Source: AWTP1-18 sp036504515
GTDB lineage: Bacteria; Pseudomonadota; Gammaproteobacteria; Burkholderiales; Rhodocyclaceae
DNA: 64,000 nt
Assembly: GCA_036504515.1 (NCBI GenBank)
Contig: DASXVA010000007.1
Location: forward strand, 468,182 to 532,181
Direction of reading: 5' to 3'
Shown here: one piece after another, positions 1-6,327 of the stretch
Layout of the letters: the number at the start of each line of letters is the position of its first letter
Position numbering within the stretch: position 1 is the stretch's first letter
Notes under the pieces: model-generated
Database searches by the model: none
What the model was told of the DNA's origin: nothing
What the model saw: the letters and a program-made list of their open reading frames with translations, nothing else
Made by a program: the position numbers and the translations under genes

Positions 1-300
1 GCTGAGGCTACGCATCAGATGAATATCGGCAATGAAGAGGTGACTTTCCAGGCGCGCTTCAATGGCAAAGCTTTTCCCATCTATGTGCCTATCGATTGCG
101 TTGCGGCGATCTATGCTCGGGAAAATGGCCAAGGCATGGCTTTCGAGGTTGAGCTTCAATCTGGTGATGGTAGCGAGTCTGCTTCAGCGGCCCCTGAAGT
201 TCAAGATGCTGAAGAGGTTGTTCAGCCCACGGTGGAACTTGCGCCATCAAGTGAAGAGGCCTCTGCTAAGCCGCGATCACACCTGACTCGAATCAAGTAG
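1..300 (+). CDS. sspB: ClpXP specificity-enhancing factor SspB, 3' part
   Basis: The reading frame is open from base 1, so the true start lies upstream of the window. SspB is the adaptor that binds ssrA-tagged proteins and tethers them to ClpX for degradation. The visible part carries the conserved block around PIYVPIDCVAAIYARENGQG, typical of the SspB fold. An acidic, Ser/Ala/Glu-rich linker follows, then a short basic tail ending PRSHLTRIK, which corresponds to the ClpX-binding C-terminus. In betaproteobacteria sspB usually follows sspA, which would lie just outside the window. An intrinsic terminator follows the stop codon. The identification is firm; only the N-terminus is missing. Confidence 0.9.
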   Translation, partial: AEATHQMNIGNEEVTFQARFNGKAFPIYVPIDCVAAIYARENGQGMAFEVELQSGDGSESASAAPEVQDAEEVVQPTVELAPSSEEASAKPRSHLTRIK

Positions 301-303
301 CAA

Positions 304-323
304 TACTGCTGCTAGCAGCAGTA
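304..323. repeat. Perfect 20-bp palindrome after sspB
   Basis: Immediately after the sspB stop lies TACTGCTGCT followed by its exact reverse complement AGCAGCAGTA, with no spacer. It sits 5 bp before the stem of the intrinsic terminator. It may be part of the transcript-end structure or a protein-binding site; nothing else in the sequence tells which. Confidence 0.6.
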
Positions 324-328
324 CACCC

Positions 329-359
329 AGGCACTCGCGTTGCTGTCGAGTGCCTTTTT
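329..359 (+). terminator. Intrinsic terminator of sspB
   Basis: A 9-bp perfect stem (AGGCACTCG with CGAGTGCCT) and a 9-base loop are followed by TTTTA. It ends sspB. It also touches the 3' end of the convergent cyclase gene, whose stop codon is at 358-360. Confidence 0.85.
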
Positions 360-2661
360 ATTTGGACTCCATCACCCAGACGCCATCCCAATCCTTACCA
401 GGAGGCTGTTGCTTGAGGTGCTGGCATCGTTCGCGGTAAATAAGAGCAGCCTTGTCGGCCGGGTTCAGATTTTGTACTTCATCAAAAGCTGACATGGCCT
501 CATCCCAGCGTTGCTGCCGGTAGAACTGCAGCCCTGATTTGAATTGGCGCAATGCTTCGTTGAGATTCGGGTAGGTTTCTTCGGTGTGGTAATCAAGGAT
601 TTCGTAGATGGACACTGGCTTGGTCTTGCCTTTGACAATGACCACGTCCATTTCTCGGCTGTAGTAAGTGCCCTTGAGTTGCTTGTAGGTGAATTCACTA
701 ACAAGAATATGGGCGCCATACTGTTTGCAAGCTGACTCCAGGCGGGCCGCCAAGTTAACACCGTCACCGATGATGGTGTAGTCCATGCGTTTCTTCGAGC
801 CAATATTGCCGGAGACAACTTGATCGGTATTCAGGCCAATACCAATATCCACGGGTAACTTGCCATCGGCCACGCGTAGCTTGTTCCATTGATGGAGTTC
901 TTTCATCATTGCAACAGCGGCACGTACGGCCCGGTCCGTGTCGTCCTCGTGGGGCACGGGAATACCGAATGCCGCCATGATGGCGTCACCAATGAACTTG
1001 TCCAGCATCCCTTCTTCGCGCTGGATGCAGTCCACCATCAATGTGAAGTACTCATTGAGCAAGGCAACCGTGCCTTGGGCACCAAGCTGTTCGGTGATCG
1101 TTGTAAAGCTGCGCACGTCAGAGAAAAGAACGGTGGCCGTAACACTTTGGCCCCCCAGCATCTCTGCACCATTTGCAACCAGTTTGTCGGCAATGCCTGG
1201 GTCCATGTAACGGGACATGGTTGATTTGAGGCGTTTCTCGTTACTGATGTCTTCCAGCAGCAGCATGGAGCCAATGCGTTTCTTTTCGGTGGATTGAAGA
1301 GGCAGGACTGTGACGTTAACGGAAAGGGGGGCCTCACCAAAAATCAAGCTGGCATCCATCGTCAGTTCGGAAACCTGGCTTGCTCCGACGCGCTGAATCT
1401 TTTCCTGAAGCCACGTATTTGCACCAGCAAAAAACTCGGAGGCCTGTTTTTGCAGGATCGCTTGGGGTTGCGTTCGCAGGATACGAAGGCCGGCCGCATT
1501 GCAAGTCACAATCCGTTCACTTTCATCCAATGTCACTACGCCATTGGACATGGATTCGAGCATAGCCTCGTTGTAATTTTTCATCGACTGAACGTCGGCA
1601 AACAGCTTGGCGTTTTCGAGGGCTATGGAAATTTGTGCGGTGAACGCACGCAGCCGGGACTCGTCCTCATTGGTGAATGGACCACCACGCTTGTTCAGAA
1701 CCTGGGTAACACCGATGGTTTTGCCATGCTTGTTGATGATGGGGACACAAAGGATCGAGCGGGTGAAGTAACCGGTCTTCTTGTCGAAAGCGGGATTGAA
1801 ACGCAGGTCAGCGTAAGCGTAGGGAATGTTGATGGACTTGCTCGAGCTGAATACCGCCCCGGCTATGCCCACGTGGTTAGGTAATCTGATCTGCATGGAC
1901 TCAAGTCCTTGCCCCACCTCAGACCACAGCTCATTGGACTTTTCGTCATTAAGAAAGAGGGTGGAACGTTCGGCGTTAAGCAAGCGTGTCGCTTCGCCCA
2001 TAACCTTTTGCAGCAATGATCCCAGTTTGATGTCGGCGGTGACCTCAGAAACCACATCAATGAATTCCATCTCCTGACGCCGTATGGCTTTCATACGCTC
2101 AATGAACTGCGCGCTTTGCAAAGCCAGCGTGCCCTGGCTGGTCATGGCTTCAAGAAGGTTAAGGTCTTGCCGGGAAAACTTGCCCGTCCGTTTGTTCAGT
2201 GTTTGGGCGACACCGATGACTTCTCCCTTAACGGTCTTGATTGGTACACAAAGAATGTTCCGGGTAGTGAAACCGGTTTGTTCATCAATGGACCGGTTGA
2301 AGCGATCATCCGAGTAGGCATCCTGAATGATCAGGGCTTCACCCGTAGTGAAAACGTAACCAGCGATGCCGCTGTTGTTAAGCAGACGGATTTCCCGCTG
2401 GATATTGCCTTGGGCAACACGGGAATACAGTTCGTTGCTATCCGGGTCATTGAGGAACAGGGAGCCGCGTTCAGCATTCAGTTCCTGGGTCGTCATTTCT
2501 ACCAGCGCCTGCAAAACCTCATCCAGAGTTTCGTAGCCGGCCATGCGGCGGGTAACTTCCAGTAGCAGTTCTGCATGGCGCAGGCGCCGCTTTTGCAGGG
2601 CAGATGAGCTTTCTTTTTCCGTGTCTTTGGTGCTGCGCTTTTCCGGGACAGAAGTACTCAT
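358..2661 (-). CDS. GAF-GAF-PAS-type class III nucleotidyl cyclase
   Basis: This 767-residue signalling enzyme is predicted to make cAMP (or cGMP) in the cytoplasm in response to ligands bound by its sensory domains. Two GAF domains lie at about residues 47-190 and 225-375. A PAS-like segment (about 390-480) precedes the class III catalytic domain (about 520-690). The metal-binding aspartates are visible in FSDVRSF and in KFIGDAIMAAFG, and the later substrate region reads DYTIIGDGVNLAARLE. A TPR-like segment (about 700-745) ends the protein. No membrane helix is seen. The start at 2661 (MSTSVPEK) is chosen because it overlaps the upstream gene's stop as ATGA; an upstream in-frame ATG at 2748 would add 29 unlikely residues. 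Confidence 0.88.
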   Translation of the reverse strand: MSTSVPEKRSTKDTEKESSSALQKRRLRHAELLLEVTRRMAGYETLDEVLQALVEMTTQELNAERGSLFLNDPDSNELYSRVAQGNIQREIRLLNNSGIAGYVFTTGEALIIQDAYSDDRFNRSIDEQTGFTTRNILCVPIKTVKGEVIGVAQTLNKRTGKFSRQDLNLLEAMTSQGTLALQSAQFIERMKAIRRQEMEFIDVVSEVTADIKLGSLLQKVMGEATRLLNAERSTLFLNDEKSNELWSEVGQGLESMQIRLPNHVGIAGAVFSSSKSINIPYAYADLRFNPAFDKKTGYFTRSILCVPIINKHGKTIGVTQVLNKRGGPFTNEDESRLRAFTAQISIALENAKLFADVQSMKNYNEAMLESMSNGVVTLDESERIVTCNAAGLRILRTQPQAILQKQASEFFAGANTWLQEKIQRVGASQVSELTMDASLIFGEAPLSVNVTVLPLQSTEKKRIGSMLLLEDISNEKRLKSTMSRYMDPGIADKLVANGAEMLGGQSVTATVLFSDVRSFTTITEQLGAQGTVALLNEYFTLMVDCIQREEGMLDKFIGDAIMAAFGIPVPHEDDTDRAVRAAVAMMKELHQWNKLRVADGKLPVDIGIGLNTDQVVSGNIGSKKRMDYTIIGDGVNLAARLESACKQYGAHILVSEFTYKQLKGTYYSREMDVVIVKGKTKPVSIYEILDYHTEETYPNLNEALRQFKSGLQFYRQQRWDEAMSAFDEVQNLNPADKAALIYRERCQHLKQQPPGKDWDGVWVMESK

Positions 2662-3227
2662 GGGGTCGTGTCCTGATGGCGGGAGCCTTCCAAGGCTTCC
2701 CTGAGCTGGTAAATGGTCTGGCGTAGTTGCTCTGACTCTTCTGCACAAAGGAGTCGTTCTTTTTGCAGAAGGTTTTCTTTATCAAAAGAGGCGAGTTCCA
2801 GTGCCTCTCGTAATGAAGCGACGGTCGCCTTGAGTTGCCCTATTTCGGCAAGGGAGGTGGCGACTGTCCGTTGTGTCACCGATTCATTTTCCTCTTTTGT
2901 CCGCTCAAGCTCATCCCTCAGTGCGGAGGCCGTTGCCTTGAGCTGGAGGGACTCCTGATGAGCCAGTGCTCTTTCGTGCTGAAGGGCTTTTTCTCGTTCT
3001 TGGCTGGCAAGCTCAAGAGCGTCACGGAGGCTACTGATTGTTGTTTTTAGCTGGGAAATTTCTGTTGCAGCACCTTGCGTGGCATGCAAAACCTGGCTGC
3101 GGGCATCGTGGCAGGTTTGCTCCATGGCCTCTCGCAGTGCCAGTACAGTACGCTTCAAGTCGCGAAGCTCGGCTTTGGCCAAGAAGAGTTCCTGCTCCAG
3201 CGGAAGTGCTTCTTCCGAATCAGCCAC
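2658..3227 (-). CDS. Repetitive coiled-coil protein coupled to the cyclase
   Basis: This 189-residue protein is almost wholly alpha-helical coiled coil. About five copies of a unit resembling QLKATVASLREALELAS recur at roughly 35-residue spacing, starting near residues 21, 57, 92, 127 and 162. It starts at GTG 3227 behind a GGGGA-type ribosome site. It ends in an ATGA overlap with the cyclase, so the two are translated together. I infer a scaffold or localisation partner for the cyclase; no catalytic motif is visible. I do not recognise a named family. Confidence 0.75.
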   Translation of the reverse strand: MADSEEALPLEQELFLAKAELRDLKRTVLALREAMEQTCHDARSQVLHATQGAATEISQLKTTISSLRDALELASQEREKALQHERALAHQESLQLKATASALRDELERTKEENESVTQRTVATSLAEIGQLKATVASLREALELASFDKENLLQKERLLCAEESEQLRQTIYQLREALEGSRHQDTTP

Positions 3228-3265
3228 TTGAGGTTCCCCTGCGCGAATGGAGATGATGGAGGTTG

Positions 3266-3341
3266 TGGTGCCCCGGAGACGAATCGAACGTCCGACCTAC
3301 CCCTTAGGAGGGGGTCGCTCTATCCACTGAGCTACCGAGGC
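3266..3341 (-). tRNA. tRNA-Arg (CCT), rebuilt by the prophage
   Basis: This is a full cloverleaf with encoded CCA at 3266-3268. The acceptor stem is GCCTCGG (3341-3335) with CCGGGGC (3276-3270), including one T-G pair. The anticodon loop reads CTCCTAA, giving CCT. The prophage attachment core (3303-3336) covers the D-arm and anticodon region. Bases 3337-3341, the first five of the tRNA, are therefore phage DNA. The host's original 5' end (GCCCTGG) is stranded at attR (42715-42721) and pairs equally well with the same 3' strand. The gene now lies inside and downstream of the integrase reading frame on the same strand and has lost its native promoter. Confidence 0.93.
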
Positions 3342-4367
3342 TGCCTGGGTTTCCTGATTTCCTATGGCGTACTTTGTGGCATTGTTCGCCCAGGAAGCCA
3401 AATGGTCCGGCGCCAGATGTGCATAGCGCAGAACCATATCCATTGTAGCCCAACCACCTAATTCCTTGAGCACGGCCAGAGGTGTTCCGGCTTGCACATG
3501 CCAGCTTGCCCAGGTGTGACGTAAATCGTGCCAGGTGGTGTTGGGCTCAAATACCTTGTCGTTTTCATCCTTGGGATCGTCTGCAGCAACCCATTGACCA
3601 AGGCCGGCCCTGGCCAGGGCTTTGCCAAAGGCTGTTTTGACTGATTCGACAGGTTTTCCTCGGTAGGTAAAAACGAAATCCTCATGCTGTCCACTAACAG
3701 AAGCCAAGGCTTCCATCGCGTCGTCCGACAGAGGAATGCCAATAGCCTTCCTGGCCTTGGCCTGGGTTGCTTCAACCCACATCACGCGGCGCCCCATATC
3801 CACATCGGCCCAGCGTAATGAAAATACATTGGCCTGGCGCAATCCTGTGGATACCGCAAACTTGGCCATCGGCTTGATATGGGCCGGAAGGGCTTTATAG
3901 AGGCGATCCCACTCAGCCCGAGTCAGCCAGCGCAATCTGGCATTGCTGACGCTTCTGGTGGGGATTTTGGGTGGCTTGCCGATCTTTTGGGCTTCATGCT
4001 CAAGGTTGAGCGCAGCCCTCACTATCGAGATAGTGCGGTTTGCTGTAGCCGCTGACTTGTCTTCCAGGGCCTCAGCGATATCTGGCCCGGTGATGTCATT
4101 GATAGGGCGATCAGGATAGAGCCGGAGAAACTGCTTAAGGGCGTTTTTTTCGTTCCTGGATCTCGGCTTCTGCTTCAGCCACCGTGTGAGAGCGTCGGAA
4201 AGATACGAACCACTGACTTTCCGATTCCAGAGTTCTGCCTTGAGTTCGTCGTGGATGCGCTGGGCTTCCTTTTTGTCGGATGTTCCAGTAGTGCGTCTAA
4301 TTCGCTGGCCCCCTTTAGGTGGCGTGATATAGACGTACCAGATGTCTTCGACTTTGTAGAGCGACAC
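3297..4367 (-). CDS. int: Phage tyrosine integrase
   Basis: This 356-residue tyrosine recombinase carries out integration and excision at the tRNA-Arg site. The N-terminal part (MSLYKVEDIWYVYITPPKGG) is an arm-binding domain of the DUF4102-free type. The catalytic set is visible: Arg in VSTGLRQANVF, the box WHDLRHTWASWH, then LGGWATMDMVLRYAHL with the nucleophilic Tyr. It starts at GTG 4367 behind GAGGAG with 8-base spacing. The last ~15 codons (SVAQWIERPPPKG) are read from the tRNA/att sequence, so the C-terminus depends on the integration state. The upstream gene overlaps it by 193 bases. It is the last gene of the leftward early operon. Confidence 0.95.
   Translation of the reverse strand: MSLYKVEDIWYVYITPPKGGQRIRRTTGTSDKKEAQRIHDELKAELWNRKVSGSYLSDALTRWLKQKPRSRNEKNALKQFLRLYPDRPINDITGPDIAEALEDKSAATANRTISIVRAALNLEHEAQKIGKPPKIPTRSVSNARLRWLTRAEWDRLYKALPAHIKPMAKFAVSTGLRQANVFSLRWADVDMGRRVMWVEATQAKARKAIGIPLSDDAMEALASVSGQHEDFVFTYRGKPVESVKTAFGKALARAGLGQWVAADDPKDENDKVFEPNTTWHDLRHTWASWHVQAGTPLAVLKELGGWATMDMVLRYAHLAPDHLASWANNATKYAIGNQETQAASVAQWIERPPPKG
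3303..3336. repeat. attL core (34 bp)
   Basis: This copy is identical to 42683-42716. It runs from the anticodon arm to the D-arm of the tRNA-Arg gene and also encodes the C-terminus of the integrase. The flanking bases diverge on both sides, which fixes the core limits. Confidence 0.95.
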
Positions 4368-4555
4368 GACTGCTTCTCCTCGATCTTATTCGCCGGGTAT
4401 TGATCACGAAGGTACTGGGCCAGATCCACGTCGATGAATCGCCATTCCTTCCCGATCTTTGCACCAGGTATCTCTCCGGCCTTGGCTCTGGCCTGGAGGG
4501 TGTTTTTATGCAGCCCCAAGAAGTCGGCAGCAGCCTGGAGGTCGAGTGTATTCAT
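4175..4555 (-). CDS. Excisionase-like HTH protein
   Basis: This 126-residue protein begins with a winged/MerR-type helix-turn-helix of the excisionase family (LQAAADFLGLHKNTLQARAK, then GKEWRFIDVDLAQYLRD). It is placed directly before the integrase, as expected for a directionality factor. The start at 4555 is preferred because GGAAG lies 6 bases upstream; an ATG 27 bases earlier lacks this. The DNA-binding part ends near residue 60. The remaining ~65 residues are Ser/Thr/Lys-rich, look unstructured and overlap the integrase gene out of frame for 193 bases, an unusually long overlap. Confidence 0.75.
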   Translation of the reverse strand: MNTLDLQAAADFLGLHKNTLQARAKAGEIPGAKIGKEWRFIDVDLAQYLRDQYPANKIEEKQSCRSTKSKTSGTSISRHLKGASELDALLEHPTKRKPSASTTNSRQNSGIGKSVVRIFPTLSHGG

Positions 4556-4582
4556 GATTCTTCCATCAGCCCTTGGTTGCAC

Positions 4583-4852
4583 CTACGGTAAAGGCAGCGC
4601 CTGATTACCGTTGACTTCAGCGGCTATGTGTTCGACTAGTTTGTCTGCTTCATCATCGGTAGTGCGGCCAAGCAGGCGCAGCGCTTTATAGCGAGCAATG
4701 CACTTTTTGTTGTCTAGCTGAATGGCAATGTTCTCAGCAATTTTTTGTTGCTTAGCTAGATACTCTTGGCAATATCTGGATTTACCAGACTTTAGCCACG
4801 GGTCATCACCGCAGTAGTTAAGGCAGTCGCAGGCCGGCAGTTTTTTGGTCAC
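4583..4852 (-). CDS. Hypothetical phage protein with Cys-rich N-terminus
   Basis: This 89-residue protein is not recognised. Cysteines cluster at the start (CDCLNYCGDD and a later SRYCQEY), which could bind a metal. The rest is helical with IAENIAIQLDNKKCIARYKAL. GTG 4852 overlaps the previous stop (GTGA) and has GGAGG upstream, so the start is well supported. It is part of the coupled leftward early operon. Confidence 0.65.
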   Translation of the reverse strand: MTKKLPACDCLNYCGDDPWLKSGKSRYCQEYLAKQQKIAENIAIQLDNKKCIARYKALRLLGRTTDDEADKLVEHIAAEVNGNQALPLP

Positions 4853-5265
4853 GCTATTGCCTCCTGATCGTGACCCTGTTTATTGCACGAGTCTGTCAGC
4901 TCGTTGTGGCATTCGGTGAAGGTTCCACCGCCTTGCCGGCGCCAGAAGTCCTGGGAGACATCAATCATGGCGTGCAAGGTCTGTAGATCATCCTCGGTGG
5001 CGGTGATTGCCCCGGTATTCTCGTAGCGCTCACGAATTTCCCTAACGGTAACGGACGCCATATCAGCCACCATGGTCACGCTGGGTTCGTTGCGTTTATT
5101 GGCGCCCAGGGCCAGTAGGTTCCGGCAGTCGATCAGTACGTCGAGCTGCTCAACGGTCGCTGCGCCTGTTCTCAATCGCAGTAGCGCGGCCAGTTGACTC
5201 ATTTCATAGGTTGGGTTGAGTGTCATGGCTACCAGGGTGGGAACGCGGCGTTTTATGCGTCTCAT
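4849..5265 (-). CDS. Hypothetical early phage protein
   Basis: This 138-residue protein is of unknown function. The start at 5265 (MRRIKRRVP) forms an ATGA overlap with the upstream stop and has GAGGAAGG in front. An in-frame ATG at 5286 would overlap more deeply and lacks this support. It is basic at the N-terminus, then helical, with a segment GGTFTECHNEL near the end. No motif allows a role to be assigned. Confidence 0.65.
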   Translation of the reverse strand: MRRIKRRVPTLVAMTLNPTYEMSQLAALLRLRTGAATVEQLDVLIDCRNLLALGANKRNEPSVTMVADMASVTVREIRERYENTGAITATEDDLQTLHAMIDVSQDFWRRQGGGTFTECHNELTDSCNKQGHDQEAIA

Positions 5266-5516
5266 CCCTTCCTCGCTTTCCACCATTTGAAGGTAGCCAT
5301 GGCAGCCACAATGCCGAATGGTCCGCCAATCAGATAGGCGCCGATCTCGATACCGGTGGCGTCAGGAGCCAGCTTGTAGAGCATGAGCTGGCAAAGGCCG
5401 ATCATCAGGCTGTTGCAGAAGGCCATGGCCCGGTGGCCTGAATTGACCACCAGGGACTGCTTGCCGAGAAAAAACACCAGGCTAAAGGTGCTGGCGAGGA
5501 GGGCGATGGCAGTCAT
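5262..5516 (-). CDS. Small phage membrane protein
   Basis: This 84-residue protein has two or three hydrophobic segments: residues 1-18 (TAIALLASTFSLVFFLG), about 33-48 and about 56-74. It ends in a basic WWKARKG tail. ATGA overlaps at both ends embed it in the coupled operon. It looks like an inner-membrane protein. Early membrane proteins of this size sometimes exclude other phages, but nothing here proves that. Confidence 0.65.
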   Translation of the reverse strand: MTAIALLASTFSLVFFLGKQSLVVNSGHRAMAFCNSLMIGLCQLMLYKLAPDATGIEIGAYLIGGPFGIVAAMATFKWWKARKG

Positions 5517-5815
5517 GCCAGCACCTCCCGGGCTATCTTGACCTTGATGCCGACACGGTGCGCCAGGTGCATTTCCAGGTGGGCGCCGTTGGAGTCTTCC
5601 CAGCCGTCGATCAGCACCAGGCCGTCGCAGTCGAGTAGCTCTTTTAAGTCGAGGCGTAGGCAGGCGTGCCAGTCAGCACCTTCGGGCACCTGGATCTCGG
5701 CGGGATTCACCACCTCGTAGCCTAGGTCGCGAAGCCTTGCGGCTTCGGCATGGAAGGCGGGGAAGTTATGCTCGGGAAGGCCTGACATGGGGCCGCTGAT
5801 GTAGATGCGCTTCAT
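5513..5815 (-). CDS. DUF4406 protein (deoxyribosyltransferase-like fold)
   Basis: This 100-residue protein matches DUF4406 from end to end: the opening KRIYISGPMSGLPEHNFPAF, the middle EVVNPAEIQ, and the end LVLIDGWEDSNGAHLEMHLA. The fold resembles nucleoside 2-deoxyribosyltransferases, which exchange bases on deoxynucleosides. In phages it is common but its reaction has not been shown. ATGA overlaps link it to the membrane-protein gene after it and to the dNTP-hydrolase-like gene before it, suggesting a nucleotide-metabolism pair. Confidence 0.85.
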   Translation of the reverse strand: MKRIYISGPMSGLPEHNFPAFHAEAARLRDLGYEVVNPAEIQVPEGADWHACLRLDLKELLDCDGLVLIDGWEDSNGAHLEMHLAHRVGIKVKIAREVLA

Positions 5816-6327
5816 GCAGTTTCCCCGGTGCGGTCATGCTCGATGGCGGTGTCCGCCGGCGCTGTTCGCCAGTCTGGCCAGTTGCGCCCCTCATTCTTGG
5901 TCTGCTTGGTGGAGATCGCGGTGGCGATCTGCTCGGGGGTTGCCCCACTGCGCCACGCGCCATCGAGCGCGAGCAGGATGACATCAACCCATTCGCTTAG
6001 ATCGCCGCCGCTGTCGCGGACCTCGATGAGTTCCTTGGTGATGTGGTCGGTGACGCCCTTGAGGCGCGCGCCTGGGCCGAAGGTTCGTTCAGAGAATTCC
6101 CGTTGCCGGTGCAGGTGGGCGATCAGATCGAAAGCAGCGGGTTCTCCGTTGATGGCAAGGTTGTCATCAACTTCAGTGTCGCCGATGTAGTTTCCGCCCT
6201 CATCGGGGTATTCGGAGCAGTAGGCCAGCAGTCCGCGCGCGTAGTCCGCAATTGTGACTTCGCAGTCGTGGCCACCAAAGAACTCGACCAGCGCCTTAGC
6301 CTGGCGCAGTGTGATGTTGATGCTCAT
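5812..6327 (-). CDS. DUF550 dATP/dGTP diphosphohydrolase-like protein
   Basis: This 171-residue protein has a C-terminal half typical of DUF550 (dATP/dGTP diphosphohydrolase, MazG-like): ERTFGPGARLKGVTDHITKE, then LSEWVDVILLALDGAWRSG and NEGRNWPDWR. Family members hydrolyse purine dNTPs to monophosphates. The acidic residues in HITKELIEV and WVDVILLALD are the expected metal ligands. The start at 6327 gives an ATGA overlap with the ParB-like gene. No PurZ-like synthetase is present, so there is no sign of a modified-adenine genome. A role in shaping the nucleotide pool during replication is likely. Confidence 0.82.
   Translation of the reverse strand: MSINITLRQAKALVEFFGGHDCEVTIADYARGLLAYCSEYPDEGGNYIGDTEVDDNLAINGEPAAFDLIAHLHRQREFSERTFGPGARLKGVTDHITKELIEVRDSGGDLSEWVDVILLALDGAWRSGATPEQIATAISTKQTKNEGRNWPDWRTAPADTAIEHDRTGETA

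Noticed and set aside
5812..6327. Sign of a diaminopurine (Z) genome from the dATP/dGTP hydrolase
   Set aside because: No PurZ-type synthetase or matching DNA polymerase is present; the DUF550 protein alone is common in ordinary phages.
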